Source of the DNA: JANLTP01 sp031363055
GTDB taxonomy: Bacteria; Pseudomonadota; Gammaproteobacteria; Burkholderiales; Burkholderiaceae_E
DNA length: 64,000 nucleotides
Assembly (NCBI GenBank): GCA_031363055.1
Contig: JANLTP010000079.1
Location: forward strand, 1 to 64,000
Reading direction: 5' to 3'
Under the pieces are notes generated by a model, which saw nothing but the letters and a program-made list of their open reading frames with translations, was not told the origin of the DNA and made no database searches. Positions 33,370 through 41,489 of this stretch are shown piece by piece (the first letter of the stretch is position 1; each line of letters opens with the position of its first letter). A program made the position numbers and the translations under genes.

Positions 33370-34115
33370 TCGGTGTCAATATTGACCATGTGGCCTCAGT
33401 ACGGCAGGCGCGCCGCACCTATGAGCCGGACCCGGTGTGGGCCGCCGTCGAAGCGCATCTCGGCGGTGCTGACGGCATTACCGTGCATTTGCGCGAAGAT
33501 CGTCGGCATATCCAGGACGATGACGTCAGACGACTACGTGAACTGACGCATATCAAGCTCAATCTCGAGATGGCGGCGACCAGCGAAATGGTCAAGATGG
33601 CGCTGGCGCTGAAACCTGAAATGGCCATGCTCGTGCCCGAGGGCCGACACGAGGTCACGACCGAAGGCGGCCTGGACGTAGCGGGACAACGTCGATCGTT
33701 GCGCAAGGTGATTCAGCGCTTGGCCGATGCCGGCATCAATACCAGTGTGTTTATCGATGCTGACCTCAAACAGGTCGAGGCGGCACAATCGATCGGTGTG
33801 TCGGTCTGCGAGATTCACACCGGTCCGTATGCGCATGCGTTTCACGAGCTTGGGCGTGATGCCGAACGTCCAGCCGTACGCGCCGAACTGGAAAGAATCG
33901 CACTCGCCGGCGCGGCGGTGCGGGCTGCCGGCATGCGCTTTAACGCCGGTCACGCCTTGAACTACTTCAACGTGCAACCGGTGGCGGCCATGACCGGCGT
34001 ACGCGAGTTGCATATCGGTCACGCCATTGTGTCGCGAGCCGTTTTTGTCGGCATGCGCGACGCGGTACGGGAAATGAAGCGGCTGATTCGCGAAGGCGCG
34101 CAGACCGGTTCCTGA
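33360..34115 (+). CDS. pdxJ: pyridoxine 5'-phosphate synthase
   Basis: PdxJ condenses 1-deoxyxylulose 5-phosphate with the PdxA product to make pyridoxine 5'-phosphate. The 251-residue TIM-barrel protein starts MIELGVNIDHVASVRQARRT and has GADGITVHLREDRRHIQDDD (catalytic His and Glu), GINTSVFIDAD, CEIHTGPYA and HIGHAIVSRA. The canonical order recO-pdxJ-acpS is kept. The only PdxA-like gene in the window (61.8 kb) is broken and belongs to the PdxA2 group, so the housekeeping pdxA is probably elsewhere. Confidence 0.97.
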   Translation: MIELGVNIDHVASVRQARRTYEPDPVWAAVEAHLGGADGITVHLREDRRHIQDDDVRRLRELTHIKLNLEMAATSEMVKMALALKPEMAMLVPEGRHEVTTEGGLDVAGQRRSLRKVIQRLADAGINTSVFIDADLKQVEAAQSIGVSVCEIHTGPYAHAFHELGRDAERPAVRAELERIALAGAAVRAAGMRFNAGHALNYFNVQPVAAMTGVRELHIGHAIVSRAVFVGMRDAVREMKRLIREGAQTGS

Positions 34116-34116
34116 C

Positions 34117-34581
34117 ATGATCTACGGCATCGGCACCGACATCGTACTGATTGCGCGCATCGACACCTTGATCCAGAAATGGGGTGATCGTTTCCCGCGA
34201 CGCGTGCTCGGGCCGGACGAATTACGTGAATATGAACGCAGGCGCTCGCGTGGCACCCATGGCGCTGGTTATGCCTGTCGCTATCTGGCCAAACGGTTCG
34301 CGGCCAAGGAGGCATTTTCGAAAGCGCTGGGCCTCGGGCTGCGTGCACCCATGACCTTGTTGTCGCTGCAGATCCTGAATAATCCGCGCGGCCAACCGAT
34401 AGCGCATGCGCGCAAGGAGTTGGCCGGCTATCTCGCCGAACGCGGACTGAGCTGGCATGTTTCGTTGAGCGATGAGATCGACAGCGCGGTGGCCTTCGTA
34501 GTTATCGAACAGAAAAACGAACACATAACCGAACGTACAAGCGAGCATACAAGCGAACAGAAAGAAGAGCCTAATGAATAA
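34117..34581 (+). CDS. acpS: holo-ACP synthase
   Basis: AcpS attaches phosphopantetheine to ACP. The protein has IYGIGTDIVLIARID with the Mg-binding Asp and RFAAKEAFSKALGLGL with the Glu. At 154 residues it is longer than usual (about 125) because of a C-terminal tail built from a 12-bp repeat, full of Glu, Thr, Ser and His. The tail overlaps the start of nagZ by 8 bp and is unlikely to matter for catalysis. Confidence 0.95.
   Translation: MIYGIGTDIVLIARIDTLIQKWGDRFPRRVLGPDELREYERRRSRGTHGAGYACRYLAKRFAAKEAFSKALGLGLRAPMTLLSLQILNNPRGQPIAHARKELAGYLAERGLSWHVSLSDEIDSAVAFVVIEQKNEHITERTSEHTSEQKEEPNE
34507..34566 (+). repeat. degenerate 12-bp repeat x5 at the acpS 3' end
   Basis: Five 12-bp units (gaacagaaaaac, gaacacataacc, gaacgtacaagc, gagcatacaagc, gaacagaaagaa) encode four-residue blocks and lengthen the AcpS C-terminus. 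Confidence 0.8.
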
Positions 34582-35530
34582 GAACTCCTTGCAGCTCGGT
34601 CCGCTCATCGTTGACGTTACCGGATTAGCGTTGAATGATGCCGACCGCAAGCGCCTGACGCATCCGCTGGTCGGTGGGGTGGTGTTGTTCGCCCGCAATT
34701 TTGAGTCGAAGCGGCAGGTTACCCAACTGTGCGCAGAGATCCGGGCACTACGCAGCCCGAGACTGTTGGTCTGCGTCGACCATGAGGGCGGTCGAGTACA
34801 GCGATTTCGCAAGGGATTTACCGAGATTCCGCCGATGCGTGATCTCGGTGCCATGTGGGATTTTGATGTGCTCGGCGCCTGCAAGCGGGCAACCGAACTA
34901 GGCCAGATCATCGGACGCGAACTCGGCGAAGTGGGTGTCGACCTGAGCTTTACGCCCGTGCTTGATCTGGACTACGGGTCAGCCAGTGTGATTGGTGATC
35001 GCGCATTGCATAACGATGCTCGTGTGGTCGCCATGCTGGCGCGCAGCTTGACGCACGGATTGCTGCTGTCTGGAATGGCGAACTGCGGCAAACATTTCCC
35101 GGGTCATGGTTTTGCGCATGCCGACTCGCACTATGACTTGCCGATCGACGAGCGCCCGCAGAAGCTGCTGCTCGATGAAGATGGCGCGCCCTATGCCTGG
35201 ATGGGCGAAACCTTGACCGCGGTCATGCCGGCCCATGTCGTGTACCCGGAGGTTGACCGCAAGTCGGCCGGCTTTTCAAGAATCTGGCTGCAGGACATTT
35301 TGCGCAAACGGCTGGGCTTCAGCGGGCTGATTTTCTCAGACGACTTGTGTATGGAGGCGGCGGCGGTCGCCGGCAACATCCACCAGCGCAGCCGGGCGGC
35401 CTTGAGCGCTGGTTGTGACATGGCGCTGGTCTGCAATCGCGCCGATCTGGTCGACGAGTTGTTGGGCAAGCTGCAATGGAAGGCCGGGCCGCACTTTGAC
35501 CATCGTCTGCGCCGCATGTTTTTGCGATGA
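34574..35530 (+). CDS. nagZ: beta-N-acetylhexosaminidase
   Basis: NagZ is a cytoplasmic family GH3 enzyme that removes GlcNAc from anhydromuropeptides during cell-wall recycling. The 318-residue protein shows VDHEGGRVQRFRKGFTEIPP, the KHFPGHGFAHADSH loop with the catalytic His/Asp dyad, and FSDDLCMEAA with the nucleophile Asp. It is the single-domain form typical of Gram-negative bacteria. It overlaps acpS by 8 bp. Confidence 0.96.
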   Translation: MNKNSLQLGPLIVDVTGLALNDADRKRLTHPLVGGVVLFARNFESKRQVTQLCAEIRALRSPRLLVCVDHEGGRVQRFRKGFTEIPPMRDLGAMWDFDVLGACKRATELGQIIGRELGEVGVDLSFTPVLDLDYGSASVIGDRALHNDARVVAMLARSLTHGLLLSGMANCGKHFPGHGFAHADSHYDLPIDERPQKLLLDEDGAPYAWMGETLTAVMPAHVVYPEVDRKSAGFSRIWLQDILRKRLGFSGLIFSDDLCMEAAAVAGNIHQRSRAALSAGCDMALVCNRADLVDELLGKLQWKAGPHFDHRLRRMFLR

Positions 35531-35563
35531 CGGCCAGGATTGCCGAGCTTTGACAACCGATTC

Positions 35564-35590
35564 ATGACGACAGAGCCATGACGACAGAGC
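35564..35590 (+). repeat. duplicated uvrC start (14-bp period, 2 copies)
   Basis: atgacgacagagc occurs at 35564-35576 and at 35578-35590. The second copy is the uvrC start (ATG at 35578). The first copy is in another frame and is a decoy start. Confidence 0.9.
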
Positions 35591-37602
35591 TTCCTGAGCC
35601 GGGCGATGCTACGCAGGACTTGAAGGCCTACATCAGTCGTTTGCCGAACCGTCCAGGGGTCTACCGGATGATCGGCGAGGCCGAGGTTCTGCTCTACGTC
35701 GGCAAGGCACGCAGCCTGAAAAAGCGTGTTTCCTCGTACTTTCAAAAGACGCCTGGCAGCCCACGCATTGCGCATATGGTTGCCCGCATCACCCGTATTG
35801 ATACGACCGTCACGCGTTCCGAAGCCGAGGCGTTGTTGCTCGAGAGCAATCTCATCAAGACCCAGCAGCCGCGCTACAACATTGTCTTTCGCGATGACAA
35901 GTCTTACCCGTATCTGAAGCTGACCGGGCACGCCTTTCCGCGGGTTGCTTATTATCGCGGCGCGGTCGATCGCAAAAGCCAGTACTTTGGGCCGTATCCG
36001 AGCGCCTGGGCCGTCAAGGAGAGTATTCAGGTTCTGCAAAAAGTCTTTCGATTGCGATCCTGCGAGGACTCGGTGTTCTCGAACCGTTCGCGTCCCTGTC
36101 TTTTGCATCAGATCGATCGTTGCAGCGCGCCTTGTGTCGCTGCGCTCAGTGTCGAAGCTTATGCTGGCGATGTCGACCGTGCCGCGCGATTCCTGCGCGG
36201 CGAACACAAATCGGTGCTCGACGACTTGAATGCACAAATGATGCTCGCCTCGGATGACTTGCGATTCGAGGAGGCGGCGGTCTTGCGCAATCGAATCAGT
36301 GCGCTGTCGCGGGTGCTGCAGCAACAGACCATGGAGACCGGCAATGACGCCGACGCGGATATCATTGCAGTGGCTGCGAAGGGTGGTCGGATCTGCGTGA
36401 ACCTGGCCATGGTTCGAGGCGGGCGCCATCTGGGCGACAAGGCCTACTTCCCGCGTCATGCAGATGACAATGACGAGCCCGAGACGATCAGCGAAATTTT
36501 GCAATCATTCGTGACTCAGCATTACGATGGACTTTTTATTCCAGCCACTTTGATTGCTAACGGTGACTTGGGCGAAAGTGCCGAAGAGGGCGCCGATGGG
36601 TCGCCTGTGAATGCAATCCTGGAACTGCTGCAAATGCGAGCCGGGCATCCGGTTTTGTGGGTGCAAGGCGCGCAAGGGATCCGGCGTAAATGGCTGGATC
36701 AGGCGCTGCAAAATGCCCAGATCGCCTTGGCGCGTTTGCTCTCCGAGGAAGGATCGCAAAAAGCCCGTACTCGCGAATTGGCTCAGGTACTGAATCTGGA
36801 CGATGAATTCGATCTGGATCAATTGCGCATCGAGTGCTTTGATATCAGCCACACGATGGGTGAGGCGACCCAGGCCTCCTGCGTGGTGTATCAGCATCAC
36901 ACCATGCAACGCGGTGAGTACCGGCGCTTCAACATTGAGGGCATTACCGGCGGCGACGATTACGCGGCAATGCGCCAGGTGTTAACCCGGCGGTATGAAA
37001 AAATTTCCCAGTCGGAAAAGCTTGCTCAACCGGAGCCGCTTACCGAGTCCGAGACGCTTGAAAGTCCCTCGCCTGAACGGACTGCCTTACCAGATAGTGA
37101 GCCGGTAGTGCCCGTTGCTGATCCCGAATTGCCGCGCGTCGGCGTCGAGCCGCGCCGCATACCCGATCTGGTTTTGGTCGATGGAGGCAAGGGCCAGGTC
37201 GAAATCGCACGTCAGGTCTTTACCGAACTCGGCCTGGATCCATCGATTCTGGTCGGCGTTGCGAAGGGCGAGGGCCGCAAGGTCGGTTTGGAAACCTTGC
37301 TGTTTGCCGACGATCGGTCAGCGCTCGAATTGGGTCTGGATTCGGCTGCGCTCATGCTGGTCGCGCAGATTCGCGATGAGGCGCATCGCTTCGCGATTAC
37401 CGGAATGCGCGCGAAGCGGGCCAAGACACGGCAGGTGTCGGCGCTGGAAGAAATTGATGGTATTGGTGCCAAGAAACGCCAGCGTTTGCTGGCCCGCTTT
37501 GGCGGATTGCGTGGCATTATGTCGGCCAGCGTCGAGGACCTGACTACGGTTGAGGGTGTATCGCAAACGCTGGCGCAAGAAATTTACCGTCGATTGCACT
37601 GA
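35578..37602 (+). CDS. uvrC: UvrABC system protein C
   Basis: UvrC makes both incisions in nucleotide excision repair. The 674-residue protein has the GIY-YIG nuclease domain (GVYRM ... LLYVGKARSLKKRV), a Cys-rich segment (CLLHQIDRCSAPC), a UVR motif (DDLRFEEAAVLRNRI) that contacts UvrB, the RNase H-like domain (FDISHTMGEATQASCVVY, LVDGGKGQVEIA) and C-terminal helix-hairpin-helix motifs. About 45 residues rich in Pro, Glu and Ser are inserted in the RNase H-like half before the LVDGGKGQ motif. pgsA follows after 24 bp, as in E. coli. Confidence 0.97.
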   Translation: MTTELPEPGDATQDLKAYISRLPNRPGVYRMIGEAEVLLYVGKARSLKKRVSSYFQKTPGSPRIAHMVARITRIDTTVTRSEAEALLLESNLIKTQQPRYNIVFRDDKSYPYLKLTGHAFPRVAYYRGAVDRKSQYFGPYPSAWAVKESIQVLQKVFRLRSCEDSVFSNRSRPCLLHQIDRCSAPCVAALSVEAYAGDVDRAARFLRGEHKSVLDDLNAQMMLASDDLRFEEAAVLRNRISALSRVLQQQTMETGNDADADIIAVAAKGGRICVNLAMVRGGRHLGDKAYFPRHADDNDEPETISEILQSFVTQHYDGLFIPATLIANGDLGESAEEGADGSPVNAILELLQMRAGHPVLWVQGAQGIRRKWLDQALQNAQIALARLLSEEGSQKARTRELAQVLNLDDEFDLDQLRIECFDISHTMGEATQASCVVYQHHTMQRGEYRRFNIEGITGGDDYAAMRQVLTRRYEKISQSEKLAQPEPLTESETLESPSPERTALPDSEPVVPVADPELPRVGVEPRRIPDLVLVDGGKGQVEIARQVFTELGLDPSILVGVAKGEGRKVGLETLLFADDRSALELGLDSAALMLVAQIRDEAHRFAITGMRAKRAKTRQVSALEEIDGIGAKKRQRLLARFGGLRGIMSASVEDLTTVEGVSQTLAQEIYRRLH

Positions 37603-37626
37603 TCCGATGCCGCAGAAACTTCGTCC

Positions 37627-38193
37627 ATGTTGAATATCCCGAATCTGCTCACCTGGAGCAGGCTGTTGGCCATTCCGCTACTCGTGCTGGTTCATTTTCT
37701 CCCTTGGCAACGACCGACCATCAATCTGGTGGCAACCATCATCTTCGTGGCGGCCGCGCTGACCGACTGGCTGGATGGCTGGTTGGCGAGACGGCTCGGA
37801 CAAACATCGGCGTTCGGAGCCTTTCTAGACCCGGTCGCCGACAAGCTCATCGTATGCTCGGCGCTGGTCCTGCTGGTGCAACTGGACCGGGTTGATGCGC
37901 TGATTGCGCTGATCATTATCGGGCGTGAGATTGCCGTCTCGGCGTTGCGCGAGTGGATGGCAACCATGGGTGAGCGTGCCGGCGTTGCGGTGCACTCGAT
38001 CGGCAAATTCAAGACCGCCGCGCAGTTGGTCGCCATTCCCATGCTGCTCTACGACGATCGACTATTCGGCATCATCGATTGTCGTGCGATCGGCAGAGTG
38101 CTGATTGTTGTCGCCGCGTTGCTGACAGTCTGGTCGATGTTTTATTATCTGAAGCGCGCCTGGCCGTTACTTCAAAACTCGGCACGCCCGTGA
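37627..38193 (+). CDS. pgsA: CDP-diacylglycerol-glycerol-3-phosphate 3-phosphatidyltransferase
   Basis: PgsA makes phosphatidylglycerophosphate in the inner membrane. The 188-residue protein has the CDP-alcohol phosphotransferase signature DWLDGWLARRLG...GAFLDPVADK with its four metal-binding Asp, and four to five membrane segments. The uvrC-pgsA-tRNA(Gly)-tRNA(Cys) order matches E. coli and many other proteobacteria. Confidence 0.97.
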   Translation: MLNIPNLLTWSRLLAIPLLVLVHFLPWQRPTINLVATIIFVAAALTDWLDGWLARRLGQTSAFGAFLDPVADKLIVCSALVLLVQLDRVDALIALIIIGREIAVSALREWMATMGERAGVAVHSIGKFKTAAQLVAIPMLLYDDRLFGIIDCRAIGRVLIVVAALLTVWSMFYYLKRAWPLLQNSARP

Positions 38194-38218
38194 GCCTTCG
38201 ATTCTGGCAGGCCCCCGT

Positions 38219-38246
38219 TTGACAGCCGGATGCGCTCGTCTATAAT
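38219..38246 (+). promoter_or_regulatory. sigma70-type promoter for tRNA-Gly
   Basis: A consensus TTGACA (38219-38224) and TATAAT (38241-38246) are separated by 16 bp, about 52 bp before the tRNA-Gly 5' end. This is the best-matching promoter I found in the window and indicates that the tRNA genes are transcribed independently of pgsA. Confidence 0.88.
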
Positions 38247-38297
38247 CCGGCTTCGTTTGCATCAGGATCAACGCGTGCAGACGAAAGCTCCGGATAA

Positions 38298-38373
38298 GCG
38301 GGAGTAGCTCAGTTGGTAGAGCGCAACCTTGCCAAGGTTGAGGTCGAGAGTTCGAGACTCTTCTCCCGCTCCA
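38298..38373 (+). tRNA. glyW: tRNA-Gly (GCC)
   Basis: A 76-base tRNA with acceptor stem gcgggag/ctcccgc, D-arm tagctcagttggtagagc, anticodon stem caacc/ggttg around loop ttgccaa (anticodon GCC), T-arm gagttcgagactc, and an encoded CCA end. It reads GGC/GGU codons. Confidence 0.98.
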
Positions 38374-38383
38374 AATCCTGTTC

Positions 38384-38412
38384 AAGGGAGGCTCAGCTTC
38401 CCTTTTGTTTTT
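38384..38412 (+). terminator. Rho-independent terminator after tRNA-Gly
   Basis: AAGGGA (38384-38389) pairs with TCCCTT (38399-38404) over a 9-base loop and is followed by TTGTTTTT. It lies 11 bp after tRNA-Gly and before tRNA-Cys, so the latter may depend on read-through or its own promoter. Confidence 0.65.
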
Positions 38413-38496
38413 CCTGGAGCGAGTTGTCCGGTGACCACCATTCAACGAGCACCGCAGGGTGAGCGTGAATGCGGTTCAGGTGAATGCCAAATAGCG

Positions 38497-38570
38497 GGCG
38501 GGGTGGCAGAGTGGTCATGCAGCGGCCTGCAAAGCCGTCTACGCCGGTTCGATTCCGACCCCCGCCTCCA
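38497..38570 (+). tRNA. cysT: tRNA-Cys (GCA)
   Basis: A 74-base tRNA with acceptor stem ggcgggg/ccccgcc, anticodon stem cggcc/gccgt-type pairing around the loop tgcaaa (anticodon GCA), T-arm cggttcgattccg and encoded CCA. The 123 bp between it and tRNA-Gly contain only the terminator. Confidence 0.97.
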
Positions 38571-38610
38571 TCATTGCGACGAAATTCCCGGCGCTTTGCA
38601 TCACCCCGGC

Positions 38611-39393
38611 TCATTCGCTCAAATAGGGTTTGATCCAGTTCAGACCGGCAGAGGTAGCCGCGCGTGGTCGGTACTCGCAACCGATCCAGCCTTTGTAGCC
38701 GACTTCGTCAATCAAATTGAACAGATACGGATAGTTGATTTCACCGATGTCGGGTTCCTGGCGCTCGGGCACGCCGGCAATTTGAATATGTCCGACGTTG
38801 GCGATGTACTGCTTGAGCTTCATCGCGAGGTCGCCTTCGACGATCTGGCAATGATAAAAATCCATCTGGACCTTTAGATTCGGCGCGCCGACTTCTTTGC
38901 AAATCTGATGCGCCTCATCCTGGCGATTGATAAAGAAGCCAGCAATATCGCGGGTATTGATGGGCTCGATCACCACTGTCACACCCAAGGTTTTGGCCTG
39001 GCTCGCTGCATAGTCGAGATTGCTCAGATAAGTCGCTCGATGCGCTGGCCGTGAGTCTCCGGGTTTGATCAGGCCGGCCATGACATGCAGGCGGTCGTTG
39101 CCCAAAGCCGCCGTGTATTCAAGCGCTTTGGCAATCGACGCCCGGAATTCAGACTCTCGCCCCGGCAGGCTGGCCAGTCCACGCTCGCCATTCACAAAGT
39201 CGCCGGCGGGGGCGTTAAACAGCGCCTGCGTCAGCCCATGTTCCTGCAATTGGCGCTTGATGTCACTGGCTGCGAAATCATAAGGGAACAAAAATTCGAC
39301 ACCGCGAAAGCCATCCTTGCGCGCCGCCGCGAAGCGATCGAGAAAGGCGTGCTCCTGATACATCATCGAGAGATTGGCGGCAAATTTCGGCAT
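38611..39393 (-). CDS. otnI: hydroxypyruvate isomerase-like / 2-oxo-tetronate isomerase
   Basis: A 260-residue AP-endonuclease-2-fold TIM barrel of the Hyi/OtnI family. It starts MPKFAANLSMMYQEHAFLDR, and the metal ligands are visible in VVIEPINTRD, QMDFYHCQI and GCEYRPR. OtnI isomerises 2-oxo-tetronate to 3-oxo-tetronate; Hyi converts hydroxypyruvate to tartronate semialdehyde. Co-occurrence with an aldolase-type decarboxylase and an LtnD-like dehydrogenase favours the tetronate role. GGAG precedes the start. It is the last gene of the three-gene minus-strand cassette and converges on tRNA-Cys, with only 40 bp between them. Confidence 0.85.
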   Translation of the reverse strand: MPKFAANLSMMYQEHAFLDRFAAARKDGFRGVEFLFPYDFAASDIKRQLQEHGLTQALFNAPAGDFVNGERGLASLPGRESEFRASIAKALEYTAALGNDRLHVMAGLIKPGDSRPAHRATYLSNLDYAASQAKTLGVTVVIEPINTRDIAGFFINRQDEAHQICKEVGAPNLKVQMDFYHCQIVEGDLAMKLKQYIANVGHIQIAGVPERQEPDIGEINYPYLFNLIDEVGYKGWIGCEYRPRAATSAGLNWIKPYLSE

Positions 39394-39465
39394 GATTCAC
39401 TCCGTTAGCAAGGTAGAACGCAATAGGTCATCGTGACCACGTGATGGTCGATTAAAAATTGGCGC

Positions 39466-39498
39466 GCGCACAGGCACGAGCAGAGCGCACAGGTACGA
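39466..39498. repeat. 19-bp-period duplication in the otnC-otnI spacer
   Basis: gcgcacaggcacga (39466-39479) recurs as gcgcacaggtacga (39485-39498), 13 of 14 bases identical, in the 120-bp gap between the two genes. Confidence 0.75.
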
Positions 39499-39513
39499 TT
39501 TGACCGCATCGAA

Positions 39514-40170
39514 CTACCACGGTGCGCCGAAGCTCGAACGCAGCTCATCAAGTTGGGCTGAGCTCAGTGGCTCGATATTGCGGCCGCTCAAGAGCCAGAT
39601 TCGGGCTGTTGCCTCAAGTTCTTCCAGCACAGCCATGGCTTGGGCTAGCGTCTTGTGCCAGACGTTGGGTCCCAGCCGATCGAGCATGACGGCATGCAAA
39701 GGTTTGCCAATCTGTTCGGCCAGCGCGATGCGAGTTGCGACCAGTTCCGCGACCTTTGGATCGCCGGGGCGATGGTAGGGAATCAGCGGTACATGGCCGA
39801 CCTTCATGACGAAGTAGGGTGTTATCGGCGGCAAGATATCGCCCGGCGTCCAGACCCCCGCCAGGCTCAGCGCAACCAGATGCGTCGAATGAGTATGTAT
39901 GACGCAGCCTGCCGCCGGCGCCGACTCATAGATCTTGCGATGCAAGGCGAGTGTTTTGCTTGCCGGATCGCCACTGAGCTGCTGACCCGAGAGTGCAACC
40001 TTCGCCAGACGCGACGGGTCGAGAAATCCGAGGCAGGCATCGGTCGGCGTGATCAGATACCCATCGTTTAAGCGCTGGCTGATGTTGCCCGCTGTGGCAT
40101 GGACATAACCGCGGTTAAAAAGGCTTTCGCCAACCCGCGCCATTTCATCGCGAGCCTGGTCCTCATTCAT
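39514..40170 (-). CDS. otnC: class II aldolase/decarboxylase, OtnC-like
   Basis: A 218-residue class II (zinc) aldolase-family protein. It has HATAGNISQRLNDGYLITPT near the N-terminus, the HTHS metal motif in CVIHTHSTHLVALS, and the third His in MLDRLGPNVWHKTL. OtnC decarboxylates 3-oxo-tetronate 4-phosphate to dihydroxyacetone phosphate; FucA/AraD-type activity is the alternative. The start at 40170 (MNEDQARDEMARVG) overlaps the dehydrogenase stop by 8 bp; a longer frame lies inside that gene and is not supported. Confidence 0.85.
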   Translation of the reverse strand: MNEDQARDEMARVGESLFNRGYVHATAGNISQRLNDGYLITPTDACLGFLDPSRLAKVALSGQQLSGDPASKTLALHRKIYESAPAAGCVIHTHSTHLVALSLAGVWTPGDILPPITPYFVMKVGHVPLIPYHRPGDPKVAELVATRIALAEQIGKPLHAVMLDRLGPNVWHKTLAQAMAVLEELEATARIWLLSGRNIEPLSSAQLDELRSSFGAPW

Positions 40171-41086
40171 CGGCGTGAGCCTGTGGCAAAGTGATGCCCG
40201 GAAAAATCTTGATGACGGCGCTATCGTCCTCGGCACCGTAACCCGCGCTCGATGCGTGCATGAACATTTGATGAGCCGTGGCCGCCATCGGCAGTGGAAA
40301 TTTGCTGGCGCGGCCGGTATCGAGCACGAGGCCCAGGTCCTTGACAAATATGTCGACGGCCGAGCTCGGCGTGTAGTCGGCCGCGACGACATGGGACATG
40401 CGATTCTCGAACATCCAACTGTTGCCGGCGCTGTGGGTGATGACCTCGTAGAGATCGGCCGGCGCTACCCCCTCCCGGATTCCCAGCGCCATGGCTTCGG
40501 CGGCAGCCGCAATATGTACGCAGGCGAGCAGTTGATTGATGATCTTGACTTTGCTGCCAGCGCCAGCCTTGTCGCCGAGTCGGTACACCTTGGCTGACAG
40601 CGCTTCGAGCACCGGATTGCACAGTGCGTAGGCGGCGTTGCGGCCAGCGGTCATCATCGTCAGTTCACCGTTAGCGGCCCGTTTGGCGCCGCCGGAGATC
40701 GGTGCGTCGAGATACTCGGCGCCAATTGCCTGGATCTTGCCTTCCAGTGCCATGCTGAAGGCTGGTGGCACCGTTGAACACATGACAAACACTTTGCCGG
40801 CGCTAAGCGCAGGTAGCGCACCTTGCTCGCCGAATAACAGCGCCTCGGTCTGCTGCGCGTTGACGACCACCGAGAGAATCACGTCGCTTTGGCGTGTTGC
40901 CTCGATGACCGAAGGGCAGGCGACACCGCCACCGGCTACAAAGCGCTGGACGACGTCGGCGCGAAGATCGAATACGTGCGGTATGGCGCCGGCTCTTCGC
41001 AGGCTTTCGGCCATGCCAAAGCCCATCGCGCCCAGGCCGATGACGGCGACGCGGACTGATGAGAGATCGGGTTTGGATGAGTTCAT
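40163..41086 (-). CDS. ltnD: L-threonate dehydrogenase-like (3-hydroxyisobutyrate dehydrogenase family)
   Basis: A 307-residue beta-hydroxyacid dehydrogenase. It has the NAD site VRVAVIGLGAMGFGMAESL, the substrate loop YLDAPISGGAKRAANGELT, and the catalytic Lys in GSKVKIINQLL. LtnD oxidises L-threonate to 2-oxo-tetronate. Together with OtnI and OtnC it would complete the route except for the kinase OtnK, which is not in the window. It is the first gene of the cassette, about 140 bp from tRNA-Leu and transcribed away from it. Confidence 0.85.
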   Translation of the reverse strand: MNSSKPDLSSVRVAVIGLGAMGFGMAESLRRAGAIPHVFDLRADVVQRFVAGGGVACPSVIEATRQSDVILSVVVNAQQTEALLFGEQGALPALSAGKVFVMCSTVPPAFSMALEGKIQAIGAEYLDAPISGGAKRAANGELTMMTAGRNAAYALCNPVLEALSAKVYRLGDKAGAGSKVKIINQLLACVHIAAAAEAMALGIREGVAPADLYEVITHSAGNSWMFENRMSHVVAADYTPSSAVDIFVKDLGLVLDTGRASKFPLPMAATAHQMFMHASSAGYGAEDDSAVIKIFPGITLPQAHADE

Positions 41087-41199
41087 GGGCGAGGCGCGAG
41101 GACGCGGGTGAATTCAGTAGATGGCATTTTAGCCGAGGCCTTGCAGTTGTCGGGGTCCAGTTTGGGTGCGCCTGGTGCAAACAGTGCCAAGGGCATCGC

Positions 41200-41205
41200 T
41201 ATAAT
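41200..41205 (+). promoter_or_regulatory. -10 box of the tRNA-Leu promoter
   Basis: TATAATCCG at 41200 matches the TATAATCCG of the tRNA-Gly promoter and lies 24 bp before tRNA-Leu. A weak -35 (TGCAAA, 41176-41181) is 18 bp upstream. It gives tRNA-Leu its own promoter. Confidence 0.7.
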
Positions 41206-41228
41206 CCGCGACCTGAACAGAGTGCATC

Positions 41229-41313
41229 GCCTCGATGACGAAATAGGTAGACGTAAGGGACTTAAAATTCCTGGCCGCAAGGCGTACCGGTTCGATTCCG
41301 GTTCGAGGCACCA
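41229..41313 (+). tRNA. leuZ: tRNA-Leu (TAA)
   Basis: An 85-base class II tRNA: acceptor gcctcga/tcgaggc, D-arm with aataggtaga, anticodon stem aggga/ttcct around cttaaaa (anticodon TAA), a variable arm (ggccgcaaggc), T-arm ccggttcgattccgg and encoded CCA. In E. coli the equivalent leuZ follows cysT directly; here the two are 2.66 kb apart. Confidence 0.97.
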
Positions 41314-41489
41314 TCAGGATTCCACTCTCCTGACTAGCGAATTGCGGACCAAACCCATGGTTTTTGCCGGCTTTGATCATCGCGCCGACTCGGTAAGCTG
41401 GCGCTACGACACTCGGATCTGCTTCGGACAGGTTGGCCGTTGCTACACTTCGACTGCTCGGACGTCAACTGTCGTTGCGGGAGAGCAAG

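Noticed and set aside
35191..36504. 437-codon minus-strand frame opposite nagZ and uvrC
   Set aside because: Antisense to conserved coding sequence with no motif of its own.
38571..41228. Mobile element or integrase at the tRNA interruption
   Set aside because: Only three metabolic genes are present; no recombinase, terminal repeats or duplicated tRNA end could be found.
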